Counted from the stretch's first letter, positions 42,866 through 52,649 are shown. The stretch is 64,000 bases of DNA from Solirubrobacterales bacterium (GCA_019241635.1 JAFAWR010000285.1:1-64000); one strand, 5' to 3'. Made by a program: numbers and translations. Notes: a model not told the origin generated them from the letters alone.

Positions 42866-42933
42866 TGTAGCTCAGTCGGTAGAGCAGCGGACTCATAATC
42901 CGTCGCGCCCAGGTTCGAGTCCTGGCAGGGCCA
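42861..42933 (+). tRNA. tRNA-Met(CAT), elongator type
   Basis: 73 nt. Acceptor GGCCCTG (42861-42867) pairs with CAGGGCC (42926-42932), discriminator A at 42933. D-arm GCTC...GAGC, anticodon loop CTCATAA with CAT at 42894-42896, T-arm with GTTCGAGTC. A full first base pair (G-C) and no A:C mismatch mark an elongator, not an initiator. CCA is not encoded. Confidence 0.95.
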
Positions 42934-42991
42934 TCGCGGGACCTGGGCGCCCGCTGTGCCGCGCTGACCGTCGCCCGGCCCGGGCCCTAAG

Positions 42992-45900
42992 ATGGTGTCG
43001 GTGGCAGGGAGCATTGTCAGTCCGGTTCTCGTGGGGCGCGAGACGGAGCTGGCCGCGATGGACCGAGCGCTCCAGCGGGCGCTGGCCGGAGAGCCGGTCA
43101 CGCTGGTGGTCGGCGGGGAGGCCGGGGTCGGCAAGTCGCGGCTGATCGGCGAGCTGATCAACCGGGCGCGGGGCGCGGGCGCGCGGGCGCTGGTGGGCGG
43201 CTGCGTCGAGCTCGACGGCGGGGGAATCCCGCTCGCCCCTCTGGTCGACATGTTGCGGGCGCTGGCCGCCGAGCTGCCGGCCGACGAGCTCGATGAGCTG
43301 CTGGGACCGGCGCGGCGCGAGATCGGGCGCCTGGTCCCCGAGCTCGCCGACGTGCACGGGGCTCAGGCGCCCGCCGACTCGGACCCCTCGCGCATCCTGG
43401 AGCTGCTGCTCGGCGTCGTCGGTCGGCTGGCCGCCCAGGGACCGCTGCTGCTGCTGGTCGAGGATGTCCAGTGGGCCGATCGGGCCACGCTCGATTTGAT
43501 CGCGCTGCTCGTCGCCGCTCCGACCACAAGGCCACTTTTGCTGGTGTTCTCGGTCCGCTCCGACGAGCTTCCGCGCGCGCATCCGTTCCGGCGGATCTCG
43601 GCGCGTTGGGAGCAGCAGCGCACCGTCGAGCGAGTCGAGCTCGAGCGACTGTCGGCCGGCGAGGTCGCGGCACAGATTTCGGCGATCATGGGCGAGCGGC
43701 CCGACGGCGACCTCACCGACCTGCTGTTTGAGCGCTCCGAGGGGATTCCGCTGTTTGTCGAGGAGCTGCTCGGCGCGGTCCGCGAGGGTGGTCTCGGTCC
43801 CGACTACCTGCCTCCCTCGCTGCGTGACGTCCTGCTGGCCCGGGCTGAGCGCCTGTCCGCCAACGCCCAGCATGTCCTGAGGGTCGCCTCGGGCGGGGGT
43901 CGCTGGGTGCCGGATCGGCTGCTCGGCCTGGTGGCCGGGCTTCCCGACGCCGAGCTGTATGGATCGCTGCGGGAGGCGATCGAGCACCAGTTGCTCGTGG
44001 TCGACCCGACGGGTCGCGGCTTCGGCTTCCGCCACGCGCTGGCGCGCGCGGCGATCCACGAGGATCTCCTGCCGGGTGAGCGGGCCCAGCTCCATCGCGC
44101 CTACGCCGAGGCGATGGAGAGCCGGCCCGAGCTTGTCGCCGCCGGACTTGATGGGATCGCGATGCTTGCCCATCACTGGCTTGCCGCGCACGACGTGGCC
44201 CGTGCGCTGGTGGCATCGGTGCGTGCCGGACACGCCGCCGACGCAGTGGCGCCTTCGGCGGCGCAGCGACACTTCGAGGTGGCGCTCGAGCTGTGGCCCC
44301 AGGTTCCGGACGCGGCCGAGCGCGCCGGTATCGCCCACTCGGAGCTCCTCGATGCTGCGGCTGATGCCGCCTTTCGCGCCGGGGCCGGAGAGCGAGCGTT
44401 GGGGCTGGTCGACCAAGCCCTCGAGGAAGTCGGCGATACGGGGACGCTCGAGGAGCGTGCGATGCTGCTCGCGCGGCGGGCCGCCATCCTCGGGAAAATC
44501 GGCCGCGACACGGAAGGGATCGCGGTCCTCGAGCAGGCGGCCGGACTGCTCCCGGCGGAGCCGCCGAGCCGCGCCAGCGCCTATGTCCTCGGGCAGCTGG
44601 CCAGTGCGTTGATCCGCTTGGATCGGTCCGAGCGCGCCGGGCCGATCGCCGAGCGCGCGGTGAGGAGCGCGGCGGCGGTAGGTGCGGATGCCGAGCTGCT
44701 CGACGCACAGATCACCGCGGGTTACGCGCAGGTGTTCTGTGGCGAGGTGGAGGCGGGCCTGGCTCGGATGCAGGAGGCGTCCGAGCGTGCTGCCGCGGCC
44801 GGCCTACCGTGGATCGCGGCGCGCGCCTCGACCAACCTCAGCGACATCCTCGTCACTCTCAGTCGCTACGAACAGGCGATTGAGGTGGCTGACGCGGCCG
44901 TGGCGTTTGTCGAGCGCGCGGGGGGCGCGCGGACTCTAGGCGCATTCCTGCGCGGTAATCGAGCCGAGGCGCTGGTCCGTGCGGGTCGCTGGGACGAGGC
45001 GCTCGCCGCGGTGGCGCCCGAGCGGGAAGCGGCGGGCTCGTGGGCTGCGACCGTCCTGATGGTGCGAATCGAGCTCCACGTGCTGTCGGGGCGCGCAGCG
45101 GAGGCTCGTGCCGACCTGCGTGAGATCCGCCAGTACCTGCGCAACGCCTCGGAGCCGCAGTGGGCTTTGCCGCTGGCGGGGATGGAGGCCGAGCTGGCCC
45201 GTGGCGAGGGAGATATGGATACCGCCCAGACGATTCTCGGTCGCGCGCTCTCGGCGCTCACCCCGGAGCAGGATCCCCGGTATCGCTGGCCGGTGATGTC
45301 GCGCGCCATGCGTGTCGAGGCCGAGCGAGTTATCCGGGCCCGGGACGAAGGCCTGGAGGTGCCGGGCGAGACGGAGCCACGCGTCGAGGAGCTTCTGCGG
45401 GATGCCGATGCGCTCCCGGCCGCGACGCCGAGCGCTCGGGGGCATCGCGCGCTCCTCCAGGCGGAGCATGCTCGTTTGCGCGGCGTCGACGAAGCCTCGG
45501 CATGGGACCGGGCGGTGAGCGCGACTCGCGAAATGCAAGAGCCTTTCTACGTCGCCTACGCGCTGCTGCGCCACGCCGAAGCGCTCGTCGCAGCCGGCGA
45601 CAGCGTCGCCGCCGCCGCTTCCGCAACCGAAGCCCAGGCACTCGCGGGCGGCATGGGCGCGGCGCCGGTCCTGGCCGACGTCGAGGCGCTGATCCGCCGG
45701 GCGCGGCTACGTCCCGACGACGGCGCAGCCGCAAACGGAGACGAGTCGACCCTCGAGACCGAAGCCGCCGACCCATTCGGGCTGACTCCGCGCGAGCGCG
45801 AGGTGCTTCACCTCGTCGCCGACGGCTGCTCCAACGGTCAGATCGCCGAGCAGCTCTTCATCTCCCGGGCCACCGCCAGCGTGCACGTCTCGAACATCCT

Positions 45901-45997
45901 CTCCAAGCTCGGCGTCACCACCCGGGTGCAAGCTGCCGCGCTGGCCCACCGGCGCGGACTGGTCGCCGCGGCGGCCGACAGCGACGCCGGGGCCTGA
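42992..45997 (+). CDS. large LuxR-type regulator with AAA+-like ATPase (LAL/MalT-like)
   Basis: 1001 residues. N-terminal P-loop ATPase with Walker A GGEAGVGKSR (41-50), Walker B LLLLVEDVQWADR near 152-160 and the GRETEL opening. A long region of TPR-like helices follows (about 400-880, rich in Ala/Glu/Arg). A C-terminal LuxR helix-turn-helix (about 925-985) reads LTPREREVLHLVADGCSNGQ then IAEQLFISRATASVHVSNIL. Such LAL proteins bind ATP and an inducer and activate nearby genes. The c-di-GMP riboswitch operon starts just downstream, and tRNA-Met just upstream, but targets cannot be read from sequence. Confidence 0.93.
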   Translation: MVSVAGSIVSPVLVGRETELAAMDRALQRALAGEPVTLVVGGEAGVGKSRLIGELINRARGAGARALVGGCVELDGGGIPLAPLVDMLRALAAELPADELDELLGPARREIGRLVPELADVHGAQAPADSDPSRILELLLGVVGRLAAQGPLLLLVEDVQWADRATLDLIALLVAAPTTRPLLLVFSVRSDELPRAHPFRRISARWEQQRTVERVELERLSAGEVAAQISAIMGERPDGDLTDLLFERSEGIPLFVEELLGAVREGGLGPDYLPPSLRDVLLARAERLSANAQHVLRVASGGGRWVPDRLLGLVAGLPDAELYGSLREAIEHQLLVVDPTGRGFGFRHALARAAIHEDLLPGERAQLHRAYAEAMESRPELVAAGLDGIAMLAHHWLAAHDVARALVASVRAGHAADAVAPSAAQRHFEVALELWPQVPDAAERAGIAHSELLDAAADAAFRAGAGERALGLVDQALEEVGDTGTLEERAMLLARRAAILGKIGRDTEGIAVLEQAAGLLPAEPPSRASAYVLGQLASALIRLDRSERAGPIAERAVRSAAAVGADAELLDAQITAGYAQVFCGEVEAGLARMQEASERAAAAGLPWIAARASTNLSDILVTLSRYEQAIEVADAAVAFVERAGGARTLGAFLRGNRAEALVRAGRWDEALAAVAPEREAAGSWAATVLMVRIELHVLSGRAAEARADLREIRQYLRNASEPQWALPLAGMEAELARGEGDMDTAQTILGRALSALTPEQDPRYRWPVMSRAMRVEAERVIRARDEGLEVPGETEPRVEELLRDADALPAATPSARGHRALLQAEHARLRGVDEASAWDRAVSATREMQEPFYVAYALLRHAEALVAAGDSVAAAASATEAQALAGGMGAAPVLADVEALIRRARLRPDDGAAANGDESTLETEAADPFGLTPREREVLHLVADGCSNGQIAEQLFISRATASVHVSNILSKLGVTTRVQAAALAHRRGLVAAAADSDAGA

Positions 45998-46069
45998 CTG
46001 CGCCATAACAAAACCTGCCGAAAACGCTAAAGGTCTGCCGGCCGGCGCCCGATACAGCCCAGGACCCGA

Positions 46070-46183
46070 GTTGATAAAGGCAAACCCGTCGTGAGGCGGG
46101 GACGCAAAGCCAGAGGTCTCGCTCCCGCGAGATAGCTCGGCTTCCGGCTCAGCGTGCTCGATAACCGCATCACCTTTATCGAT
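46070..46183 (+). promoter_or_regulatory. cyclic-di-GMP-I (GEMM-I) riboswitch
   Basis: The leader carries the GEMM-I core in order: AGGCAAACC (46078-46086), a stem CCCGTC/GGCGGG capped by a GTGA (GNRA) tetraloop, GGACGCAAAGCC (46100-46111), a second stem TCTCGC/GCGAGA, and GATAGCTCGG. A closing P1 helix GATAAAGG (46073-46080) with CCTTTATC (46173-46180) brings the 3' end to within a few bases of the AGGAGG ribosome site. No T-tract terminator is visible, so control of translation of the next reading frame is most likely. Confidence 0.92.
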
Positions 46184-46195
46184 AGGAGGACATGG

Positions 46196-46291
46196 ATGTC
46201 CAAGTTCAAGTTCCGTCACGCTCAGCTGATGTTGTCGCTCATGTCCCTGATCGCGCTCGTCGTGGTCTCGGGGGCCAGCTGGAAGTTCTAA
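46196..46291 (+). CDS. 31-residue riboswitch-controlled membrane peptide
   Basis: Reads MSKFKFRHAQ, then a hydrophobic helix (LMLSLMSLIALVVVSGAS, about 11-28) and the end WKF. AGGAGG at 46184-46189, six bases before the ATG, is an excellent RBS; the out-of-frame ATG at 46192 is too close to it. Basic N-terminus and one helix predict a single-pass inner-membrane micropeptide. It is the first reading frame after the c-di-GMP riboswitch and precedes the GGDEF/EAL gene by 54 bp, so it probably reports or modulates that pathway. Family unknown. Confidence 0.75.
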   Translation: MSKFKFRHAQLMLSLMSLIALVVVSGASWKF

Positions 46292-46304
46292 TGCGAACGG
46301 CGGG

Positions 46305-46337
46305 CCGGGCGCTCCGGCTTTCCCGCTGAGCGCCCGG
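46305..46337 (+). other. intercistronic hairpin
   Basis: CCGGGCGCT (46305-46313) is exactly complementary to AGCGCCCGG (46329-46337), with a 15-nt loop, between the micropeptide stop and the GGDEF/EAL start at 46346. No T-tract follows. It may attenuate or stabilise the downstream mRNA and partly occludes the next gene's RBS. Confidence 0.6.
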
Positions 46338-46345
46338 ACCGAGCC

Positions 46346-48430
46346 ATGAAATCTCGCAACCTCGAGTCAGTTCGCCTGTACTGCGTGCTCATCGCGCTCG
46401 TGGGAGCGGGACTGCTCGTTCCGATCTTCTTGGGGTCGTCGCTCGACCTCGACCGCCCCAGTAAATTCGTCGAGTTCGGAGCGCTGGCGGTCAGCGTGCT
46501 GGTCGGCGAGCTCTTCCCGATCGAGGCGCCGCGCCGCTCGGGAGACGGCGAGATCACCGTCTCGGTGATGTTCTCCTTCGCGCTGCTGCTTGGCCTGGGG
46601 CTGGTTCCCGCCCTGATCGCGCAGCTCACCGCCTCGATCGTCCAGGACCGCTTCGCGCGTAAGCCGTGGTGGCAGGTCGGCTTCAACGTCGGCCAGTACA
46701 CCCTTTCCCTCGCCGCCGCTTCGGCGGTCTTGTCGTGGCTGGGGGCCTACGGGGCGCTGCGGGGTACCGGGTTCGGCGCGATCGATCTGTTCGCGGTCGT
46801 GGGCAGTGCCGCCGCGTACTTCGTCGTGAACCTGCTACTGGTCACGCGGGCCACCACCCTTTACATGGGAATCCGGTTCTCGGAGGCCCTCCGCAGCGAC
46901 CTGATCTTCGGCCTGTCGGTGAGCGCCGTGCTGCTGTGCCTGGCCCCCGTGGTCGACACGGTGTTTCAGTCCAGCCCGATCCTCTATCCGCTCCTGCTCG
47001 TCCCCCTGGTCGGCGTGTACGTCAGCGGCCGCCAAACCGTACGCACGGTCACCGCGGAGCATCTCGCCCGCCACGACCACCTCACCGAGCTGCCCAACCG
47101 GCGCTGGTTCATGGAGGCCGTGGGCGGGGCGCTTCAGAACGCCGCCCTCGCCGCCGGCGGCCTGCTCCTGGTCGACCTGAACGGCTTCAAGGACGTCAAC
47201 GACACGCTCGGGCATCACCACGGCGACCTCGTCCTGCAGGAGCTGGGGCCGCGCCTGCGCGCGGCCTTCCGCAGCGAGGACCTCGTGGCCCGCCTGGGCG
47301 GCGACGAGTTCGCCGTGTTCATGCCGGGCGCGGACTTCAGCGCGGCTCAGGCCGCGGTCCAGCGCCTCGAGGACGCCCTGCACAAGCCGGTCGACGTCGA
47401 CGGAATCAGCATCGCGCTCGACGCGAGCGTCGGCCTGGCCTGGTATCCCGAGCACGGCACCGACGTCGACACCCTGCTCCAGCGCGCCGACGTGGCCATG
47501 TACCGAGCGAAGGCTGGGCATCACCCGCTGGTCGTCTACCGCTCCGAGGACGACTACCACAGCCCCGAGCGCCTCGGCCTGGCCGCCGACCTGCGCCAGG
47601 CGCTGGCCGTCGATCAACTCGTGCTCCACTACCAGCCGCAGGTCGAGCTCGGTCACGGAAAGCCGGTGGCCGCCGAGGGCCTGCTGCGCTGGCAACATCC
47701 CCAGCGCGGTCTGCTCGCCCCGCTCGAGTTCATCGAGGTGGCCGAGCGCACCGGCGTGATCAAGGACCTGACCTACCGCGTGCTCGACCTGGGTCTTCGC
47801 GACCTCCGAGCCTGGACCGACGCGGGGCGCCAGCTCTCGCTGTCGCTCAACGTGTCGGTGCGAAGCCTGCTCGACCGCCGCTTCCCGGACGAGGTCGAGA
47901 AGCTCCTCGTGGAGCACGGCGTCGACGGCCACTCGCTCACGCTCGAGCTGACCGAGAGCTCACTGATGGTCGATCCCGAGCTGGCCAAGCGGACCATGCG
48001 CCACCTGGCCGAGCTCGGCGTGTCGGTGGCGATCGACGACTTCGGCACCGGCTACTCCTCGCTGGCCTACCTGACCGACCTGCCGATCGGGGAGCTGAAG
48101 ATCGACAAGTCGTTCGTGCGGGCGATGAGCTCGGACAGCCGCAACGCGATCGTGGTTCGCTCGACGATCGAGCTGGCCCACAACCTGGGCCTGCGCACGG
48201 TCGCCGAGGGGATCGAGGACGCGTACACGTTCGAGCGCCTGCGGGCGCTCGGCTGCGAGCTCGCCCAGGGCTTCCACATGTCACGACCGCTGCCGGCCAG
48301 CGGTCTGGTGCGCTGGTGGGATGTCCACGTCGGACAGCAGCCGGTCGCGAACATCGGACAGCAGCCGGGCGCGCGGCCCGCCGGGGTGCCGGCCAGCCCG
48401 ATCGTCGTGCCGCAGCTGAGCGTGGCCTGA
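46346..48430 (+). CDS. membrane GGDEF/EAL cyclic-di-GMP enzyme
   Basis: 694 residues. The first 230 residues form an integral membrane sensor with about six segments (MASE-like but not a family I can name). GGDEF follows with intact ARLGGDEFAVF (near 318) and DLNGFKDVNDTLGHHHGD; EAL follows with AAEGLLRWQHPQRG (near 443, EGL in place of EAL, Glu kept), TLELTESSLM, IDDFGTGYSSLAYL and VAEGIED. Both activities are possible. It lies in the riboswitch operon, giving potential feedback by its own product or substrate. The tail contains a VGQQPVAN/IGQQPGA duplication. Confidence 0.92.
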   Translation: MKSRNLESVRLYCVLIALVGAGLLVPIFLGSSLDLDRPSKFVEFGALAVSVLVGELFPIEAPRRSGDGEITVSVMFSFALLLGLGLVPALIAQLTASIVQDRFARKPWWQVGFNVGQYTLSLAAASAVLSWLGAYGALRGTGFGAIDLFAVVGSAAAYFVVNLLLVTRATTLYMGIRFSEALRSDLIFGLSVSAVLLCLAPVVDTVFQSSPILYPLLLVPLVGVYVSGRQTVRTVTAEHLARHDHLTELPNRRWFMEAVGGALQNAALAAGGLLLVDLNGFKDVNDTLGHHHGDLVLQELGPRLRAAFRSEDLVARLGGDEFAVFMPGADFSAAQAAVQRLEDALHKPVDVDGISIALDASVGLAWYPEHGTDVDTLLQRADVAMYRAKAGHHPLVVYRSEDDYHSPERLGLAADLRQALAVDQLVLHYQPQVELGHGKPVAAEGLLRWQHPQRGLLAPLEFIEVAERTGVIKDLTYRVLDLGLRDLRAWTDAGRQLSLSLNVSVRSLLDRRFPDEVEKLLVEHGVDGHSLTLELTESSLMVDPELAKRTMRHLAELGVSVAIDDFGTGYSSLAYLTDLPIGELKIDKSFVRAMSSDSRNAIVVRSTIELAHNLGLRTVAEGIEDAYTFERLRALGCELAQGFHMSRPLPASGLVRWWDVHVGQQPVANIGQQPGARPAGVPASPIVVPQLSVA

Positions 48431-49008
48431 TGCTCCTCGTGGTCACGGCTCTGGCCCTGGTCGCCAGCGTGCCGCTGGCCGGCGGCCGCCTCAGCCGCCT
48501 CGCCGACATCCGCGTGCGCGCGATCTGGGCGGTGCTGCTCGCCGTGGCGATTCAGGTGGCGATCACGCAGATCCCCGGCGGTAGCCATGGCGTGCACGTC
48601 GCCCTGCACGTGTTCTCCTACGTGCTCGACGCCTACTTCGTATTCGTCAACCGCCGCCTCACCGGGGTGCCGGTGGTCGCGTTCGGCGCCGCGCTCAACG
48701 TGCTGGCGATCACCACCAACGGAGGCGTGATGCCGGCCAGCGCGAGCGCGGTGCGGATCGCCGGCATCGCCGAGCGCGCCGGGTTCGACAACTCGGCCGC
48801 CCTGGCCCACCCCCATCTGGGCTTCCTCGGCGACATCATCCCCGTACCGGGTCCGTGGCCGATCGGCAACGTCCTGAGCGTCGGCGACCTGATCATCTTC
48901 GTCGGTGCGCTGATCGTGCTGCACGCGGCCTGCGCATCGAGGCTGCGGCCGCGGGTGCGGAGCGCCAGAATCTCGCGTGATGCGCGAGGTTCGACTGCCG
49001 GAATCTGA
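48430..49008 (+). CDS. DUF5317 membrane protein
   Basis: 192 residues, ATG overlapping the upstream TGA (TGATG). Four to five membrane segments, with the family's typical stretch VNRRLTGVPVVAFGAALNVL, then TNGGVMPAS and LGDIIPVPGPWPIGNVLSVG. The DUF5317 family has no known function. Translational coupling to the GGDEF/EAL protein suggests a partner, perhaps part of its signal input. The last 29 bases overlap the MOSC gene. Confidence 0.85.
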   Translation: MLLVVTALALVASVPLAGGRLSRLADIRVRAIWAVLLAVAIQVAITQIPGGSHGVHVALHVFSYVLDAYFVFVNRRLTGVPVVAFGAALNVLAITTNGGVMPASASAVRIAGIAERAGFDNSAALAHPHLGFLGDIIPVPGPWPIGNVLSVGDLIIFVGALIVLHAACASRLRPRVRSARISRDARGSTAGI

Positions 49009-49858
49009 TCTGCCGCTCGACGCGGCGTCGTTTCTCGCCTGCCTGGCCACGATCCTCGAACTCGCCTTCGAGGATCTGCCGCGCCCCGGGGCGGGCGCGG
49101 ACCCGGCCACCGGCTGGGGCATGAGCCGCTGGCTCGGCGGCCTCGGGCTCGCGCTCGCCCAGATCGCCGAGCCGGCGTCGTTCTCCTGGCCCGGGCCGTG
49201 GCTCGCCCGCGTGACCGATCCCGACCGCTACGTGGTCATGTTCGGCGTCCCCTCGGGGGTGGTGTGGGATCCGGCCGGCGACGGCGCGGTCGACCCCGCC
49301 GAAATCGAGGCAGGGTTCCTGGTCGCCGCCGCCGACATCGCGCTGGCCATGCCCACCCAGGCCGCGCCGCCATCGGCGGCCGGCATGGTCGAGGTGCTCG
49401 CGGTGGCGTCCTCCGCGGGTGAGCCGGCGCGGTTGCTCGACGAGGTCCGGGCGCTGGCCGGCAAGGGGCTCGAGGGCGATCGTCATGTCACGGGCAAGGG
49501 CACCTTCCCATCGGGGCCGCCGGGCAGCGCTCTGACCCTGATCGAGGCCGAGGTGTGCGAGTCCTTCGACCCGCCGCTCGAGCCGAGCCAGCACCGCCGC
49601 AACGTGGTCACCCGCGGCATCGATCTGAACGCGCTGGTCGGCTACGAGTTCACCATCGGAGAGGTCCGCTGCCGCGGCATGCGGCTGTGCGAACCGTGCA
49701 CCGTGGTTCAGCGGCACGCCGGGCGACCGGTGCTGCGCCCGCTGGTGCACCGCGGCGGCCTGCGCGCGGACATCCTGGCCGACGGGACGATGAGGGTCGG
49801 CGATCCCGTCCGGACGAGGCCATCCGGCCCCACGGACGCCGCCGCAGGCGGCCCCTAG
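48980..49858 (+). CDS. MOSC-domain protein with an N-terminal extension
   Basis: 292 residues from ATG 48980. The C-terminal half (about 140-280) is a MOSC domain: [49 protein letters not shown] with the Cys residues that handle sulfur in this family. The N-terminal 135 residues have no match I recognise. MOSC proteins bind molybdenum cofactor or move sulfur; the target here is unknown. It overlaps DUF5317 at its start and the malate synthase stop (convergent) by four bases at its end. Confidence 0.8.
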   Translation: MREVRLPESDLPLDAASFLACLATILELAFEDLPRPGAGADPATGWGMSRWLGGLGLALAQIAEPASFSWPGPWLARVTDPDRYVVMFGVPSGVVWDPAGDGAVDPAEIEAGFLVAAADIALAMPTQAAPPSAAGMVEVLAVASSAGEPARLLDEVRALAGKGLEGDRHVTGKGTFPSGPPGSALTLIEAEVCESFDPPLEPSQHRRNVVTRGIDLNALVGYEFTIGEVRCRGMRLCEPCTVVQRHAGRPVLRPLVHRGGLRADILADGTMRVGDPVRTRPSGPTDAAAGGP

Positions 49859-51453
49859 TCCAAGTACTCGTACGCCGGGATCGTGAGAAACTCGAGCAGC
49901 TCCTCCGACAGCGCCACCCGCTCGAAGATCTCGCGGGTCTCGTCGGGACGCCCGGCCTGCCAGACCTCGTCGCCGACCTGCTCGCGGATCTTGGCCGTCT
50001 CCTCGTCGAGCACGCGGCGGACCAGATCCGGGGTCACCGTCTCGCCGTTGTCCAACTGAACGCCGTGGTGGATCCACTGCCAGATCTGCGAGCGGGAGAT
50101 CTCCGCGGTGGCGGCGTCCTCCATCAGCGAGTTGATCGCCGCCGCGCCGCGTCCGGTCAGCCAGAACGAGATGTACTGGAAGCCCACGTTTACGTCGGTG
50201 CGCAAGCCCTTCTCAGTGGCCGCACCGGGTGTGGCGGCCAGGTCGAGGAGCTGCTCGGCGGTCACATGGACGTCGTCGCGCCGGCGCGCGAGCTGGTTGG
50301 GCGCCCCGTTCAGGCCCTTCTCAAAGACCTCCCGCGCCACCGGCACGAGATCGGGATGCGCCACCCAGGTGCCGTCGTAGCCCTGGGAGACCTCGCGCTC
50401 CTTGTCCTTGCGCACGCCGTCGAGCGCCTTCTCGTTGTCTTCGGAATCCCCCTTGCGCGAGGGGATCAGTGCGGCCATGCCGCCCATCGCGTGGGCGCCG
50501 CGGCGGTGGCAGGTGGCGGCCAGCAGCTCGGTGTAGGCGCGCATGAACGGCACGGTCATCGTGACGTCGACGCGGTCGGGCAGGACCATCTCGGGGCGCT
50601 GCGGAAAGCATTTGATCGAGGAGAAGATGTAGTCCCAGCGGCCGGCGTTCAGCCCGGCCGAGTGATCGCGCAGCTCGTAGAGGATCTCCTCCATCTCGAA
50701 CGCGGCCGGCAGCGTCTCGATCAGCACGGTGGCCTTGATCGTCCCGCGCGGGATGCCCAGGCACTCCTGGGCGAAGTCGAACACGTCATTCCACAGCCGC
50801 GCCTCGAGGTGCGACTCCATCTTGGGCAGATAGAAGTACGGCGCGGAGCCGCCTGCGATCAGCCGGCGTGCGCAGTGGAAGACGTACAGGCCGAAGTCGA
50901 ACAGCGCCGCGGTGACCGGCTCGGAGTCGACCAGGAGGTGGCGCTCGGGCAGGTGCCATCCGCGGGGGCGAACCAGGAGCGTGGCCGGGCTCTCGCCCAG
51001 CTCGTAGCGCTTGCCCTCCGAGTCGCGGTAGGTGATCGTGCCGTCGATCGCGTCGCGGAGGTTGCGGTGGCCGTCGACCATGTTGTGCCACGTCGGTGCG
51101 TTGGCGTCCTCGAAGTCGGCCATGAACCCGTCCGCCCCCGAGTTGAGCGCGTTGATGGTCATCTTGCGGTCGGTCGGCCCGGTGATCTCGACCCAGCGCT
51201 GCTGCATGTCCCCGGGGACCGGCGCCACCGTCCAGTCGCCTTCGCGGATCTCCCGGGTCTCGGGCAGGAAGTCGAGCATCTCCCCGGCTCTGAGGCGCTC
51301 GCGCCGGCGCGCCCGGGCGTCCAGCAGCTCCCGGCGGCGCGAGCCGAAGCGCTGCTCGAGCTCGGCCACGAACTCCAGGGCGTCCGGGGTGAGAACCTCC
51401 TCGAAGCCCGTCTCCATGGGACCGTTCAGCTCGAGCTTGGCGTGTGTGGTCAT
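49855..51453 (-). CDS. aceB: malate synthase A
   Basis: 532 residues, MSA type. Markers: [84 protein letters not shown] and [10 protein letters not shown]. It joins glyoxylate and acetyl-CoA to malate. No isocitrate lyase is in the window, so the source of glyoxylate is not shown. Its ATG overlaps the stop of the LtrA gene (ATGA), so the two are translated together, an odd pairing. Confidence 0.95.
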   Translation of the reverse strand: MTTHAKLELNGPMETGFEEVLTPDALEFVAELEQRFGSRRRELLDARARRRERLRAGEMLDFLPETREIREGDWTVAPVPGDMQQRWVEITGPTDRKMTINALNSGADGFMADFEDANAPTWHNMVDGHRNLRDAIDGTITYRDSEGKRYELGESPATLLVRPRGWHLPERHLLVDSEPVTAALFDFGLYVFHCARRLIAGGSAPYFYLPKMESHLEARLWNDVFDFAQECLGIPRGTIKATVLIETLPAAFEMEEILYELRDHSAGLNAGRWDYIFSSIKCFPQRPEMVLPDRVDVTMTVPFMRAYTELLAATCHRRGAHAMGGMAALIPSRKGDSEDNEKALDGVRKDKEREVSQGYDGTWVAHPDLVPVAREVFEKGLNGAPNQLARRRDDVHVTAEQLLDLAATPGAATEKGLRTDVNVGFQYISFWLTGRGAAAINSLMEDAATAEISRSQIWQWIHHGVQLDNGETVTPDLVRRVLDEETAKIREQVGDEVWQAGRPDETREIFERVALSEELLEFLTIPAYEYLD

Positions 51454-52649
51454 CCCGTCATCCTCTCATCCGCGGTCCTAGATGCTTCCCCGCCCCGACT
51501 GCCGATAACCCGGCGCACGGCCTCGGCTTCGCTCAGGCACAGGCCGCCGAGCAGCGCGGCCACCGCCGCCGCCAGCACCCACGCGGGCAGTCCTCCGCCG
51601 AACGCATAGAGCACGATCAGCGCACCGGCCACGCCTAGCTCTCCATACTGCCTCGCGCCAAGCAGCCGCAGGGCGAAGGCGGCGGTGCCGACCAGATAGA
51701 TCGCCACGCCGCCGCACAGGGCCAGCCGGTCCGGACCGGGCAGCGGGACGGTGACCGAGCCGCGGGTCATGGTCTTCACGCCGACGGCGAACGTGATGAT
51801 CCCCGCGACGATCACGAGGTGCAGGTAGCTGTAGGCGTCGGCTGCCGCCAGCACCGGGTCGCGGTGGCGGCGCAGGCGCTCGGCCGCTGCCTCGGCGAAG
51901 CCTTCGAAATACGTCCACCACATGGCCACGGTGATCAGCACGCCGAGCGCCACCGCGACGACCAACTCGGTGCTCAGCGCCCGCTCGCCGTTCTGGCCGA
52001 GGGCGCCGACGCCGATGGCCACGATCGACTCGCCGAGGCAAATGATCACGAACAGGCTGTAGCGCTCGGCGAAGTGCGCCACCACGACGTGCTGAAGCCC
52101 GCGCAGGCGCTCGCGGGTCAGCCACGCGGGGCCGGCGTAGTCGATCGCCGCGGCCAGCACCCACAGCACGATGCGGGCCGTTCCACTCGTGAACGAGCCC
52201 GCGATCAGCAGCACCATCCCGATCGTGATCGTGATCATGAACCCGACCATCGAGGACCACGACGCGCTCCCGCGCCTCGACGCGTCCGCGTACAGGGCCA
52301 GATGCAGGAACCGGACGATCGCGTAGGAGATCGCGAACAGCGTCCCCTCGTCGCCGAACGCGTGCGGGATCGACAGTCCGGCTACGAAGATCGAGATCGA
52401 CGAGAGGAGCAGGCAAACCCGCAGGGTCGGGGAGCTCGCAGGCTGGGCGTTGGCCGCCCATACGAACGCCGACCACGCCCACCAGACGAGTGCCAGCACC
52501 AGCATGGCGCGGCCAAACCCGGCCCAGCTCAGGTCGTGCCAGAGCAGCGTGGTCACCTGGGTGATGGCAAACACGAACACGAGGTCCCAGAAGAGCTCTA
52601 CCGGTGCGCTGCGGCGCTCGTCGGCCGTCTCGGGGGCGCTGTCGCTCAC
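51450..52649 (-). CDS. low-temperature-requirement (LtrA) family membrane protein
   Basis: 399 residues from the GTG at 52649 (an upstream ATG at 52697 would overlap the divergent oxidoreductase start). About ten to twelve membrane helices, opening with the family signature [36 protein letters not shown] is the other LtrA hallmark. Known only from cold-growth phenotypes in Listeria; biochemical role unknown. Its TGA overlaps the malate synthase ATG. Confidence 0.88.
   Translation of the reverse strand: MSDSAPETADERRSAPVELFWDLVFVFAITQVTTLLWHDLSWAGFGRAMLVLALVWWAWSAFVWAANAQPASSPTLRVCLLLSSISIFVAGLSIPHAFGDEGTLFAISYAIVRFLHLALYADASRRGSASWSSMVGFMITITIGMVLLIAGSFTSGTARIVLWVLAAAIDYAGPAWLTRERLRGLQHVVVAHFAERYSLFVIICLGESIVAIGVGALGQNGERALSTELVVAVALGVLITVAMWWTYFEGFAEAAAERLRRHRDPVLAAADAYSYLHLVIVAGIITFAVGVKTMTRGSVTVPLPGPDRLALCGGVAIYLVGTAAFALRLLGARQYGELGVAGALIVLYAFGGGLPAWVLAAAVAALLGGLCLSEAEAVRRVIGSRGGEASRTADERMTG

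Noticed and set aside
46192-46330. Alternative ATG at 46192 giving a different frame after the c-di-GMP riboswitch
   Set aside because: Only two bases from the AGGAGG, and its product lacks any coherent character; the ATG at 46196 has ideal spacing.
47671-47690. EGL instead of EAL as sign of a dead phosphodiesterase
   Set aside because: The metal-binding Glu is kept and the other signature motifs are intact, so inactivity cannot be claimed.
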